From Ramicandelaber brevisporus (Eukaryota > Kickxellomycota > Ramicandelaberales > Ramicandelaberaceae), in the NCBI GenBank assembly GCA_025201865.1, contig MU602891.1, positions 7,525 through 21,116 of the forward strand: 13,592 bases of DNA. Direction: 5' to 3'. The notes under the pieces are model-generated. The model was given only the letters and a program-made list of their open reading frames with translations, was not told the DNA's origin and did no database searches. Below are positions 6,649 to 13,592 of the stretch, piece after piece. The number at the start of each line of letters is the position of its first letter. The stretch's first letter is position 1. The position numbers and the translations under genes are program-made.

Positions 6649-8410
6649 ACACTTTGGTAGGCAAGTTGTCCATCACAATCGATGTCGCCGCGCTATCAGA
6701 AGTTCCCCACTCCTCCGAAGCTACAGCGGCAGCGGCGGCAGCAGCAATAGTGGCAGATGGTGGTGCTGTGTTACGGTTTAAGCCGCTGCCACCGGCATTT
6801 GCCAGACCTGGGGCATTGTGAACAGGGTTGCTCAAGCTACGATTGTGATTGTTGAGACTCTGCGAGTGCCCGTGCTGGCTGAGCTGGTAATTGTGGTGTA
6901 CAACCGAACCAGATAACGTTGTGGATGTCGAATGAATGCCACTCAGATCACTGGTGTTGCGGTGCTGGCGAGTCAAGTCCCAGGCAGCGACATCGTCGTT
7001 GTTAACCGTGCTCGCAGCCATACTAGCGCTTAAGCTCATGTCCATGTGATTGGTATCGTTTGTACCCATGCCAACACCCGACGATGGAGCGATGCTCGGC
7101 CCAAATCCAAACGCGGAAGATGCAGCCAGGTCATTGTGGTACTCGCCCAGCTCCGCATAGTCAATGCCGAGCAGTTCGCCTTCTTCGTCGATACGCAGCG
7201 GGCAGAACGCGTTGATAACCTTGAGCAGAATGAGAGAGATAACAAACGTCCATGCGCCAATTGCAGTGGATGACGCGAGTTGGTACGGAACTTGCTTCCA
7301 GTTGCCGTTGATCCAACCTCCCTGACTGAAATCACCAAGAACTTCAACATTTGGACCAATGTTGTTGGGATTGCTCAAGCGCTTGTTGGCGAAAATACCG
7401 GTGAGAATGTTGCCAATTAAGCCACCGACACCGTGGACGGCAAACACATCCAAGGCGTCGTCGTAGCGAAGACGGTGCTTGAGTTCAACGGCATAGTGCG
7501 AGCAAAGCGCAGCCAATGCGCCGTAGATCAAGGCAGCCCACGGATCGACATAGCCGGCACCTGGAGTGATTGCGACAAGACCGACCACGGCGCCACTGCA
7601 GAATCCAAACGACGAGAACTTTCGATGATAAAAGTAGTTGAGAGAGGTCCAGGTCACTGCACCCATGCTGGCGGAGATGTGGGTGGCCAGGACTGCACTG
7701 CCGGCAAGGGGATTGGCGGCATCACCGGCGCTTCCGTTGAAGCCGAACCAGCCAAACCACATTAACGCAGTGCCAAGGAGAATGTTGGAGTACGAGTTTG
7801 GACGGAACACCTCGGTCAAGAAACCACGGCGTTCGCCGAGAGCAATGGCGTACGCGAGAGCAGCGAATCCGGAAGCCATGTGCACGGGACCGCCACCGGC
7901 GAAATCGAGAGCGCCAAGAGTGCGAGCCCAGCCATTGTGGCCCCAGGTCCAGTATGCCACCGGGTTGTACGCAATGATGGAGAAGAGCAGAATAAAGATG
8001 CAGGCGGGCATGAGACGGAGGCGTTCGGCTGGAGAGCCCAGTGCCAAGGCAGGTGTGATGGCAGCGTACATGCAATGGTTGATGGCAAACACGGATCCAG
8101 GCACAGTTGGCGAGACAGGGTTTGGCTCCCAGTTGACGTTGCGCAAGCCGACCCACTTGAAATCTCCAATGAATGGACTGCCGGTTGACGAAAGGGCCAG
8201 GGTGTAGCCAATAACAAACCATTCGACGGTCACAATGGCCAGTGAGAGCGCGCACAGCATCAGCATCGAGAGAGCGTTCTTGGAGCGAGACATTCCGCTG
8301 TAGAAGAAGCCAAGGCCAGTAATCATCAACAGGATGAATGCGGTGGCAGATAGCATCCAGCTAGTGTTACCGCTGTCTTGCACGGTTGGCCCGTTGCGAA
8401 ACTTTGCCAT
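6647..8410 (-). CDS. MEP: Ammonium transporter, Amt/Mep family, Mep2-like (587 aa)
   Basis: Role: plasma-membrane uptake of ammonium. The start is set at ATG 8410 (context CCAAAATGGC); the frame upstream is a CT-rich leader without ATG. Seen: the 11-helix Amt fold from about residue 18 to 405. First helix: SATAFILLMITGLGFFYSGM. Amt signature: LDFAGGGPVHMASGFAALAYA, with the conserved Asp at 169 and pore His177. FGWFGFNGSAGD follows, then the second pore His326 in FAVHGVGGLIGN. Both twin-His residues are kept. In yeast the first His is kept in Mep2 but replaced by Glu in Mep1 and Mep3, so this is Mep2-like and a candidate ammonium sensor-transporter. The conserved cytosolic arm (EEGELLGIDYAELGEYH, 409-425) is intact. 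A long tail (about 430-587) rich in Ser, Asn and His follows, with RSLSNP at 524-529 and an Ala run at 556-562. No intron. Divergent from the bZIP gene. Confidence 0.97.
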   Translation of the reverse strand: MAKFRNGPTVQDSGNTSWMLSATAFILLMITGLGFFYSGMSRSKNALSMLMLCALSLAIVTVEWFVIGYTLALSSTGSPFIGDFKWVGLRNVNWEPNPVSPTVPGSVFAINHCMYAAITPALALGSPAERLRLMPACIFILLFSIIAYNPVAYWTWGHNGWARTLGALDFAGGGPVHMASGFAALAYAIALGERRGFLTEVFRPNSYSNILLGTALMWFGWFGFNGSAGDAANPLAGSAVLATHISASMGAVTWTSLNYFYHRKFSSFGFCSGAVVGLVAITPGAGYVDPWAALIYGALAALCSHYAVELKHRLRYDDALDVFAVHGVGGLIGNILTGIFANKRLSNPNNIGPNVEVLGDFSQGGWINGNWKQVPYQLASSTAIGAWTFVISLILLKVINAFCPLRIDEEGELLGIDYAELGEYHNDLAASSAFGFGPSIAPSSGVGMGTNDTNHMDMSLSASMAASTVNNDDVAAWDLTRQHRNTSDLSGIHSTSTTLSGSVVHHNYQLSQHGHSQSLNNHNRSLSNPVHNAPGLANAGGSGLNRNTAPPSATIAAAAAAAVASEEWGTSDSAATSIVMDNLPTKV

Positions 8411-8453
8411 TTTGGAAAATTGAGAGAGGGAGAGAGACAAAGAGAAGCGACCA

Positions 8454-8474
8454 GTGTGTGTGTGTGTGTGTGTG
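8454..8474. repeat. (GT)n dinucleotide microsatellite
   Basis: 21 bases of alternating G and T, 44-64 bases upstream of the transporter ATG; CA-repeat in the transcript if it lies in the leader. Confidence 0.9.
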
Positions 8475-8631
8475 GAGAGAAGACAATCGGTTGCGGCTCA
8501 CAATGGAGGATTGATTATGTGGGAGCAAAGGTATGAGAGACAGAGGAATACGGACAGAGAATGGGGGGGTGCTGGACGGTAAGGAATGGCAAGAGGCACT
8601 GCGGGACGAGGTGCGCGCAAAGCGGAGAAGG

Positions 8632-8659
8632 TGATATACGATTAGATAGATTTGGATAA
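8632..8659. promoter_or_regulatory. GATA-site cluster upstream of the ammonium transporter
   Basis: Three GATA cores in 28 bases: TGATAT (8632), AGATAG (8644, matches HGATAR) and GGATAA (8654), about 220-250 bases upstream of ATG 8410. Fungal GATA factors of the AreA/Nit2/Gln3 type bind HGATAR to switch on ammonium transporters under nitrogen limitation. Single GATA cores are frequent by chance, so the support is the clustering together with the target gene. Confidence 0.45.
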
Positions 8660-9008
8660 CAAACTGAGCAGGGAAAGAGCAGGCTTGTAATAATAAGAAG
8701 GGCTCTGAGATATGAAAGACGGGGGCGAGGGCGGAGGCAGAGAAGCGAGGTGAGGTTAACACGAAAAACGAATGAGAGCGGACAAGAGCACAGGGCAGGA
8801 CAGACAGTGTTTATTGGAGTGAGCGCGAGTGCTGGTTGGTATCAGGTCGCGGTGAGAGTGGGAGTGGGAGGAGAGCAGGGCTGGAGCAAGGTGGATGATG
8901 GGAGGCGCTAGCAAACATCTTCCAGTCAGACTCTCTCGTCGAAGCGACTTTGCACATGTGGGGAGGAGCCTGGATCGTCATCACACTCCGTGAGAAAGCA
9001 AAAGACCC

Positions 9009-9106
9009 ACACGTTTATACACACACAAATACATTCACAAACACATTCACATCCACACTTACATACACACACTTACATACACACACTCACATCCACTCAC
9101 ATATTC
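9009..9106. repeat. CA-rich minisatellite
   Basis: About 100 bases of CACA/CATA-rich sequence containing two perfect 14-base copies (ACTTACATACACAC, 9057-9070 and 9071-9084) and several diverged ones with CATCCA variants. It is in the middle of the divergent promoter region. The plus strand has almost no G here. Confidence 0.85.
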
Positions 9107-9275
9107 AACGGGATAATTCAACAACACATGGGATCAGCTACTGATAAAATACGTGTGTGTGTTTTACACTTTGTCATAGCTACTAAAAAGAACAATCACT
9201 GTTAGCTTAAAAGCGGAGATTGCGGGTGTAATAATGAGCTCCTGCACGCAATTTAATCTGGAATGTTGGCATGTT

Positions 9276-9293
9276 GAGGAGGAGGAGGAGGAA
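9276..9293. repeat. (GAG)n trinucleotide tract
   Basis: About six GAG/GGA units, about 200 bases upstream of the bZIP start codon. Confidence 0.8.
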
Positions 9294-9491
9294 GATTGTA
9301 GTTGCCGATTATTAATGTTTCTCGAATATCGAAGCCAAGAATCAAGGCCGAGCAGATGTCCGAATCAGTGTGTTGGTGGGCGAGTGGGGTGACATTTTCA
9401 CTATGTCCCTTTCCCTTTCGAAGCTGTTCTCTTTTTTTATTTGACTTTGCTTTTCGCACTACCACTTCCAACAACAAAAGACCCGCAAGCT

Positions 9492-11390
9492 ATGACAGCA
9501 ACTACAACAACAGCTCCCGAAACACAGTCGATTGAGGACTTCCTACTGTCGCTGGACACTACTGCGCTCGCTGGAGGTGGCAGCACAGCTACTGGCGGCA
9601 TCGTCAGCTCTGATGCCTCGACCGACCCGTTTGGATCGACTGACCTTGGCACCTTGTTTGCCGGCTCGGGCTTCTCAAGTCTGCTGCCCGGCCTCGACCT
9701 TTTCAATACCTCCGCCAGCACCGCCAGCACTAGCGGTAACACTGCGGTCACAAGCACTACTACCACAACTACCACCACAACTACCAACACTACAACTACT
9801 GCCAGCGCTGCATCAGCCAACGCCAACAAAGTTGGCTCTGAAGCGACACTTGGGCTGCCGCCCTCGCAGTTCACTCTGAGTCCCTTTGAGACTAGTTTCG
9901 CGCCAGATTCCGCCATACTAGAGCCATCGGCATCAACACAGCCGCTCAACTTGCCACCATTGCTTGACCTGTTTGGCGACTTTGATATTGCGTTTCCGCA
10001 GCCATCGCTTTCCGCAGCTCCCCACCAGCCGCGTCCATTCCCAGCCACTGCAGCCTCAACCAATGTCGACGCAGCATTGGCCGCCTCAGAATTCACTACC
10101 CCAATTATCAAGGCAGAGTTCCCCTCAGCTGGTAGTAATGAGGCGGTAGCATTTGTGTCGGCAGCCGAAATTGCTACACCTTACTCCTTTGAGAACATTC
10201 TTAGCGATGCCGAGGGTGATGAGGAGAATGGAGAGGAGGAATACCTGGTCCAACAGCGATCGACCAAGTCACACAAGTCGACTGCTGTCAAGCGAGCCCG
10301 TGCATCGGCGATGGTCACCACACAGCCTTCATCGCCTCCACGTGGCCGTCGCGGTCGTGCCAGCCAACAACAGGCCGCTCCAGCCACCTCAATCAAGCCA
10401 CGCACCACCAAGACAGGTGCTCGCAAAGCCACAATCGTCTCTGCTCCTCTCTCACCGCCAATGGACGATGTCTCCGACAGCGATGGTGAACACACCGACG
10501 CCACCAGCCACACGGCTGCGTCATACAACAAGGACAAGCCGGAGAGCATGCTTCACTCGTATGCTCGTGAGAATGGCATTGATCTCGGCAAGATGAGCAA
10601 GACTGAGCAGCGCATGCTGCGCAACAAGATTTCAGCTCAAAACTTCCGCAACCGTCGCAAGGCACAGATGAGCAATTTGAGTGACACTGTTGAGCAATTA
10701 CGTGCAGAGATTGAGCAGCTCAAGACGGAAACCACCAAGAAGGATGGCGCATTGGCCAAAGCTGAAAAGGAAAAGAGGGAAATGCGTCAGCAGCTGCAAG
10801 AAATGCGCGCTGCTCTGGAGCGCTATCAGAAGCAGCAGCCATCCAACACACTCAGTGCCTCGGTGCTGCCGCCTCTCATGTCGTCTTCGCCGCGTCCTTC
10901 TACTCCGTTTGCTGCTGCTGCTGCTGTTGGAGGAGGAGTCTCGACATCAGCGTCTCTGACCTCGCCAACTGCGTCGCCACGCTTCAACCCACGCAAGGAT
11001 CTCAGTATCGCAAGTGCTCGTCGTGGTGGAAAGCCACCCTCGGCTGTTCCCGCTGCTCCCACTTACCTTAACGTGCACTCTGTGCAGATTCCTGAAACTC
11101 ATCTGCCAGAGTCCCTGTTCAGTGCATCCAAGAAGTCAGCACTCGAGAATGAGGCTGATGATCTAGCTGATGTCTTCAGCACATTGGATATTGTCGACAC
11201 TGATTTTGCTGAGAGCAGTGACGATGACTTTGAGCAAGGTTTGGCCGCACTTCTTCAGTACAGTGATGCATTTGAGACGTTTGTGCAGGTGTTTGATTTG
11301 CTGTGCTCTGCCATCAACATTCAGATGTTGCAGCCTCTGTTGATGTCGCAAATTGCAGCTACTCCAACCCACTCTGCTCCTTCCTACTAA
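9492..11390 (+). CDS. bZIP transcription factor (632 aa)
   Basis: The start is ATG 9492; the open frame before it lacks an ATG and is a CAA-rich leader. Seen: N-terminal acidic-hydrophobic patches (SIEDFLLSLD at 13-22; LPPLLDLFGDFDIAF at about 154-168) that look like activation segments; a Thr run at about 90-104; an acidic stretch (DAEGDEENGEEE, about 239-250); a basic linker (about 260-312); then the bZIP domain at about 367-446. Its basic region is N378-KISAQNF-R386-NRRK, followed by a zipper with Leu at 396, 403 and 410. The coiled coil continues with Met and Ala at the later heptad positions. A C-terminal acidic-hydrophobic segment (about 551-620) may be a second activation or interaction region. 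Nuclear, dimeric DNA-binding regulator by family; target genes unknown. The FRNRRK core resembles a fungal bZIP group outside Gcn4 and Yap types. No intron. Divergent from the ammonium transporter. Confidence 0.93.
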   Translation: MTATTTTAPETQSIEDFLLSLDTTALAGGGSTATGGIVSSDASTDPFGSTDLGTLFAGSGFSSLLPGLDLFNTSASTASTSGNTAVTSTTTTTTTTTTNTTTTASAASANANKVGSEATLGLPPSQFTLSPFETSFAPDSAILEPSASTQPLNLPPLLDLFGDFDIAFPQPSLSAAPHQPRPFPATAASTNVDAALAASEFTTPIIKAEFPSAGSNEAVAFVSAAEIATPYSFENILSDAEGDEENGEEEYLVQQRSTKSHKSTAVKRARASAMVTTQPSSPPRGRRGRASQQQAAPATSIKPRTTKTGARKATIVSAPLSPPMDDVSDSDGEHTDATSHTAASYNKDKPESMLHSYARENGIDLGKMSKTEQRMLRNKISAQNFRNRRKAQMSNLSDTVEQLRAEIEQLKTETTKKDGALAKAEKEKREMRQQLQEMRAALERYQKQQPSNTLSASVLPPLMSSSPRPSTPFAAAAAVGGGVSTSASLTSPTASPRFNPRKDLSIASARRGGKPPSAVPAAPTYLNVHSVQIPETHLPESLFSASKKSALENEADDLADVFSTLDIVDTDFAESSDDDFEQGLAALLQYSDAFETFVQVFDLLCSAINIQMLQPLLMSQIAATPTHSAPSY

Positions 11391-11551
11391 TCAAAACCTC
11401 CACTTTGTTTCCCTTTTTTTACTACTAGATTCTTGCTTGCCATCACTGTACAACGCCACATCTCATCATCAATCCATCCCTCAAATATATCATCGTTTTC
11501 TCCTTTCACGCTTTTTTTTGCCGCTTGCTGTTTTCCTCTTCACTTGACTTC

Positions 11552-11560
11552 TTTATTAAA
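11552..11560. terminator. Overlapping poly(A) signals between convergent genes
   Basis: TTTATTAAA reads ATTAAA on the plus strand (11555-11560, about 165 bases past the bZIP stop). On the minus strand it reads AATAAA (11557-11552, about 80 bases past the SF1 stop). A second minus-strand AATAAA (11593-11588) lies 44 bases past the SF1 stop. Confidence 0.5.
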
Positions 11561-11636
11561 AGCTCTTAAAAATCACCTAATTTGTTTTTTATTTGAAATT
11601 AGTAATAATAGTAAAACTATTAACCAGTTAGATTAG

Positions 11637-13343
11637 TTAGCGCATCCATGGAGGTGGCTGCGACCGTGGTGGAGGCTGCTGTTGACCGAGATCAGGAATA
11701 GGAGGACGCTGCGTATTGCCATGGAACGGCATTGATTGTGACGGAGGCGGTCTGAAATCACGGCTGTGGTCTTGAGCCAGCCATGGAGGAGGAGGCGCAG
11801 ATGATTGACCGTGCTGTTGCTGCGAAGGTGGTAGCGGTGGTCGCTGATGAGGATTGCCGAATGGCCGTGGCTGATGCGGCGGACGGAACGGTGACTGAGA
11901 GTGTGGACGCTGTGATTGTTGGTATTGTTGCTGCTGCGACGTTTGCTGGTGTTGCTGGTGTTGCTGGTGTTGCTGATGTTGGTGTTGGTGTTGGTGTTGT
12001 TGACGAAGCCAGGGTGGATTCTGATTGCTATCCTTGTGCTGTGACTGACTTGACCCTTCAATCATGAGTGGTCGTCCACTATTGCCGAGTCGATGGGTGC
12101 TCATTCTACTCGGATGGATATATGGCCCATTCGAATCGCCATTTCGAGGACGCTCTCCAATTTCCACCAAGAACTGATCATACTCTGCATTGTGTTGCCG
12201 TTCACGCTCTTGCAGCTGTCTCGCTCTCTCCGGGTCGTTTTTCGTTAAGCAATCTCGTTCAATATGGCCCTGTCCACCACAGGCTCTGCATATAATTGAT
12301 CTCACTCCGTGCCTCTGGTGCTGCTGCTGCTGTTGGTGCATTGCAGGGTTTGGCGGCTCTGGACATTTGTATTTCACATGACCTTCTTTGCCACAGTTTG
12401 CACAAACTTTAACCAGACTGTCATCGTCTCTAAGAGTTCCATTCAGCATTGCCAACTCTCTCAGCTGCAATCGCTTGGCTTCATTTTCGTTGTCTGGAGT
12501 GGAGATTGCATCTGCGATAATTGTCTGGATACGCTTGCGGCCACGCTCCAACTTCTCTGGCGAGTCTGCAGTAATCAAACAGTGCATTTCATCATCCATT
12601 CCAGGTAGATTATTTTCTTCGGGTCTGCCATCTTTCATGCTTCCTTTGCCACGAATTGACACTTTGATGCCAACGTCTTCTTCCAGTCTCTTGAGCGACA
12701 TGCCGCGAGGACCTGCAATCACTCCAAAGAATGCAATGTGAGGATGCTCTTTGTATGGAATGTACACTTTGGTTTGCATCTTCTGACCTCCACCACCAGC
12801 TCCACCACCACCACCAGCGCCACCAGCACCGCCATAATTACGACGATTATAATCTGAAGGCGGTCGAAACTCTGGCATTGCTTGCGTTATAAACTGAATG
12901 AGTTCATGTCGTTCATCTTCCAGCTGTTTCTTGTAGCGCTGTTCGCGAGTGTTTGTACGTCTTCCCTGCGCATCATAAGACGGAGGCGGGGATGGAGACC
13001 GAGCTCGCTGTCGGGTACAGCTGCCACGCACTGTCGAAGAGCGTTGAGAAGGCGGAAGCAGCTCGCCTGTTGATTCACCACCGCCTGGACCATGCCGAAG
13101 CAAACGAGTAACCTCCTCAACCCGGAAAATGGCAAGATAGACGGCAAGACGGTCCTCGCTCAAGTCGGTGGGCAAATGCACAGGAAACAGATTGCCAAAG
13201 TTGGTTCGCTCGCTCGGATCGGCAGAGCTGATCAGATCGCTCGACACTGCGAAACGGTCGATACTAAACTCGGGCGTGGCCATTGTAGACGGCATCGTGC
13301 CGCCAAACATCTCGCCCAGGAAAGCTGCACCGGCTGATGACAT
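11637..13343 (-). CDS. SF1: Branchpoint-bridging protein / splicing factor 1 (568 aa)
   Basis: Role: nuclear factor that binds the intron branchpoint sequence and helps U2AF define the 3' splice site in the early spliceosome. Seen, in order: a divergent N-terminus (1-52); the SF1 helical segment (LSEDRLAVYLAIFRVEEVTRLLR, 61-83, overlapping the conserved TREQ..QLEDLTRKL region); the SPSP motif (116-121) with the YDAQGRRTNTREQRYKKQLE coil (123-142); a Gly/Ala linker (171-187). The KH domain follows at about 191-283 with loop GPRG (211-214) and RGKGS (231-235). QUA2 is RLQLRELAMLNGTLRDDD (291-308). Two CCHC zinc knuckles are C314/C317/H322/C327 and C352/C355/H360/C365. The C-terminus is rich in Gln, His and Pro, with PPLPP (502-506) and three PPW(L/M) motifs (443-446, 518-522, 564-567). 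All RNA-binding elements are intact. The gene equals yeast MSL5. No intron seen. Confidence 0.97.
   Translation of the reverse strand: MSSAGAAFLGEMFGGTMPSTMATPEFSIDRFAVSSDLISSADPSERTNFGNLFPVHLPTDLSEDRLAVYLAIFRVEEVTRLLRHGPGGGESTGELLPPSQRSSTVRGSCTRQRARSPSPPPSYDAQGRRTNTREQRYKKQLEDERHELIQFITQAMPEFRPPSDYNRRNYGGAGGAGGGGGAGGGGQKMQTKVYIPYKEHPHIAFFGVIAGPRGMSLKRLEEDVGIKVSIRGKGSMKDGRPEENNLPGMDDEMHCLITADSPEKLERGRKRIQTIIADAISTPDNENEAKRLQLRELAMLNGTLRDDDSLVKVCANCGKEGHVKYKCPEPPNPAMHQQQQQHQRHGVRSIICRACGGQGHIERDCLTKNDPERARQLQERERQHNAEYDQFLVEIGERPRNGDSNGPYIHPSRMSTHRLGNSGRPLMIEGSSQSQHKDSNQNPPWLRQQHQHQHQHQQHQQHQQHQQTSQQQQYQQSQRPHSQSPFRPPHQPRPFGNPHQRPPLPPSQQQHGQSSAPPPPWLAQDHSRDFRPPPSQSMPFHGNTQRPPIPDLGQQQPPPRSQPPPWMR
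11900..12005. repeat. CAN-repeat tract coding the Gln/His run of SF1
   Basis: Plus-strand GTT/GCT/GTG triplets (CAA/CAG/CAC in the gene) encode a Gln/His tract at about residues 447-480. The mix of Gln and His codons, with a CAACAG-type nonamer repeated near 11940-11970, points to slippage growth of a coding repeat. Confidence 0.7.
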
Positions 13344-13592
13344 TGCTTGTTCGTTTGCTGTTGTTGTTTTTTTTATTGTTTTTGGTTTTCAGTGTTCGGG
13401 ATTTAATTAAGGTGGGAAAGGTATGTGATGGGTTTGTAGAGCTGAATGACTTGGGTGAAACTGAGCCAAACCAAACCAAGTTGTTGCATCGTATTGCATC
13501 GTATTGCATCGTATTGCATTGCATCATCTCACAACCAGTCTGTGAGCGGTAAAAGGGTCATTTGAAAGGAAGTAGCATGAAAAAGGAAGAAA
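13344..13592. promoter_or_regulatory. Upstream region of the SF1 gene
   Basis: The transcript leader next to ATG 13343 is CAA/A-rich (complement of about 13344-13390). Further out is a 10-base tandem repeat (13484-13518). No gene is seen to the right edge. Confidence 0.5.
13484..13518. repeat. 10-bp tandem repeat (TTGCATCGTA)n
   Basis: Three perfect copies (13484-13493, 13494-13503, 13504-13513) and a diverged fourth ending TTGCATTGCATCATC. The unit is close to one helical turn, so repeated TGCAT cores would face the same side of the DNA, about 140-175 bases upstream of the SF1 start codon. Confidence 0.85.

Larger units (their letters stand above)
8411..9491. promoter_or_regulatory. 1.08-kb divergent promoter region between the ammonium transporter and bZIP genes
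   Basis: The two genes point away from each other. The transporter side starts with a CT-rich leader and a (GT)n tract. The bZIP side ends in a CT-rich and then CAA-rich leader. GATA-core sites occur at about 8632-8659 (a cluster), 9111-9116 and 9142-9147 (TGATAA). Open frames in this stretch are repeat-driven and not credible. Confidence 0.65.

Noticed and set aside
7638-8207. Plus-strand 189-residue frame inside the ammonium transporter gene
   Set aside because: Antisense shadow of a highly conserved transporter region; no independent motif.
9009-9106. CRISPR-like or telomere-like array
   Set aside because: Units are short, adjacent and degenerate with no unique spacers, and do not match telomeric TTAGGG-type repeats; it is an ordinary minisatellite.
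8950-9205. Thr/His-rich plus-strand frames in the divergent promoter
   Set aside because: They are translations of the CA-rich minisatellite.
9437-10111. Long minus-strand Val/Ala-rich frame opposite the bZIP gene
   Set aside because: A shadow of the Thr/Ser/Ala-rich bZIP coding sequence; the bZIP domain fixes the real strand and frame.

Overview
The window looks like nuclear DNA of a fungus, most likely an early-diverging lineage. A Kickxellomycotina/Coemansia-type genome is my best guess, but this is inference without a search. The basis: a fungal Mep2-like ammonium transporter, an SF1/BBP branchpoint-binding protein with fungal layout, a fungal-type bZIP factor, a divergent F-box/leucine-rich protein, small secreted proteins with fungal signal peptides, eukaryotic AATAAA-type 3' signals and long low-complexity intergenic DNA. 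There is no operon structure and no ribosome-binding-site logic. Every confidently called gene reads as one uninterrupted exon.

Layout. 9-653 (+): Cys-rich protein of unknown function, possibly continuing off the left edge. 850-1041 (-): 63-residue secreted cationic peptide. 1715-2059 (-): secreted four-cysteine protein resembling a beta/gamma-crystallin. 2499-4058 (-): F-box protein, clearly more AT-rich than its neighbours. 4407-4553 (-): possible 48-residue zinc-ribbon microprotein, or the last exon of a spliced gene. 5332-5751 (-): 139-residue secreted Gly/Arg-rich, extremely basic peptide. 6647-8410 (-): ammonium transporter with a long regulatory-looking tail. 9492-11390 (+): bZIP factor, divergent from the transporter across about 1.1 kb that holds GATA-type sites and microsatellites. 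11637-13343 (-): SF1/BBP, convergent with the bZIP gene over a 246-base shared 3' region.

The left 6 kb is a loose neighbourhood of three small secreted proteins. Two of them (850-1041 and 5332-5751) share a layout: an N-terminal MK-V/L-T signal peptide, a predicted cleavage before a TP-x-P tetrapeptide, then a very basic mature region. They resemble host-defence or inter-microbe peptides and are the best candidates here for something undescribed. The right 7.5 kb is conserved housekeeping and regulatory content: nitrogen uptake, transcription control and splicing. The transporter and bZIP gene share an upstream region and could be co-regulated, but nothing proves that the bZIP protein acts on the transporter.

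Limits: no database search was possible; introns, transcript ends and signal-peptide cleavage sites were judged by eye.
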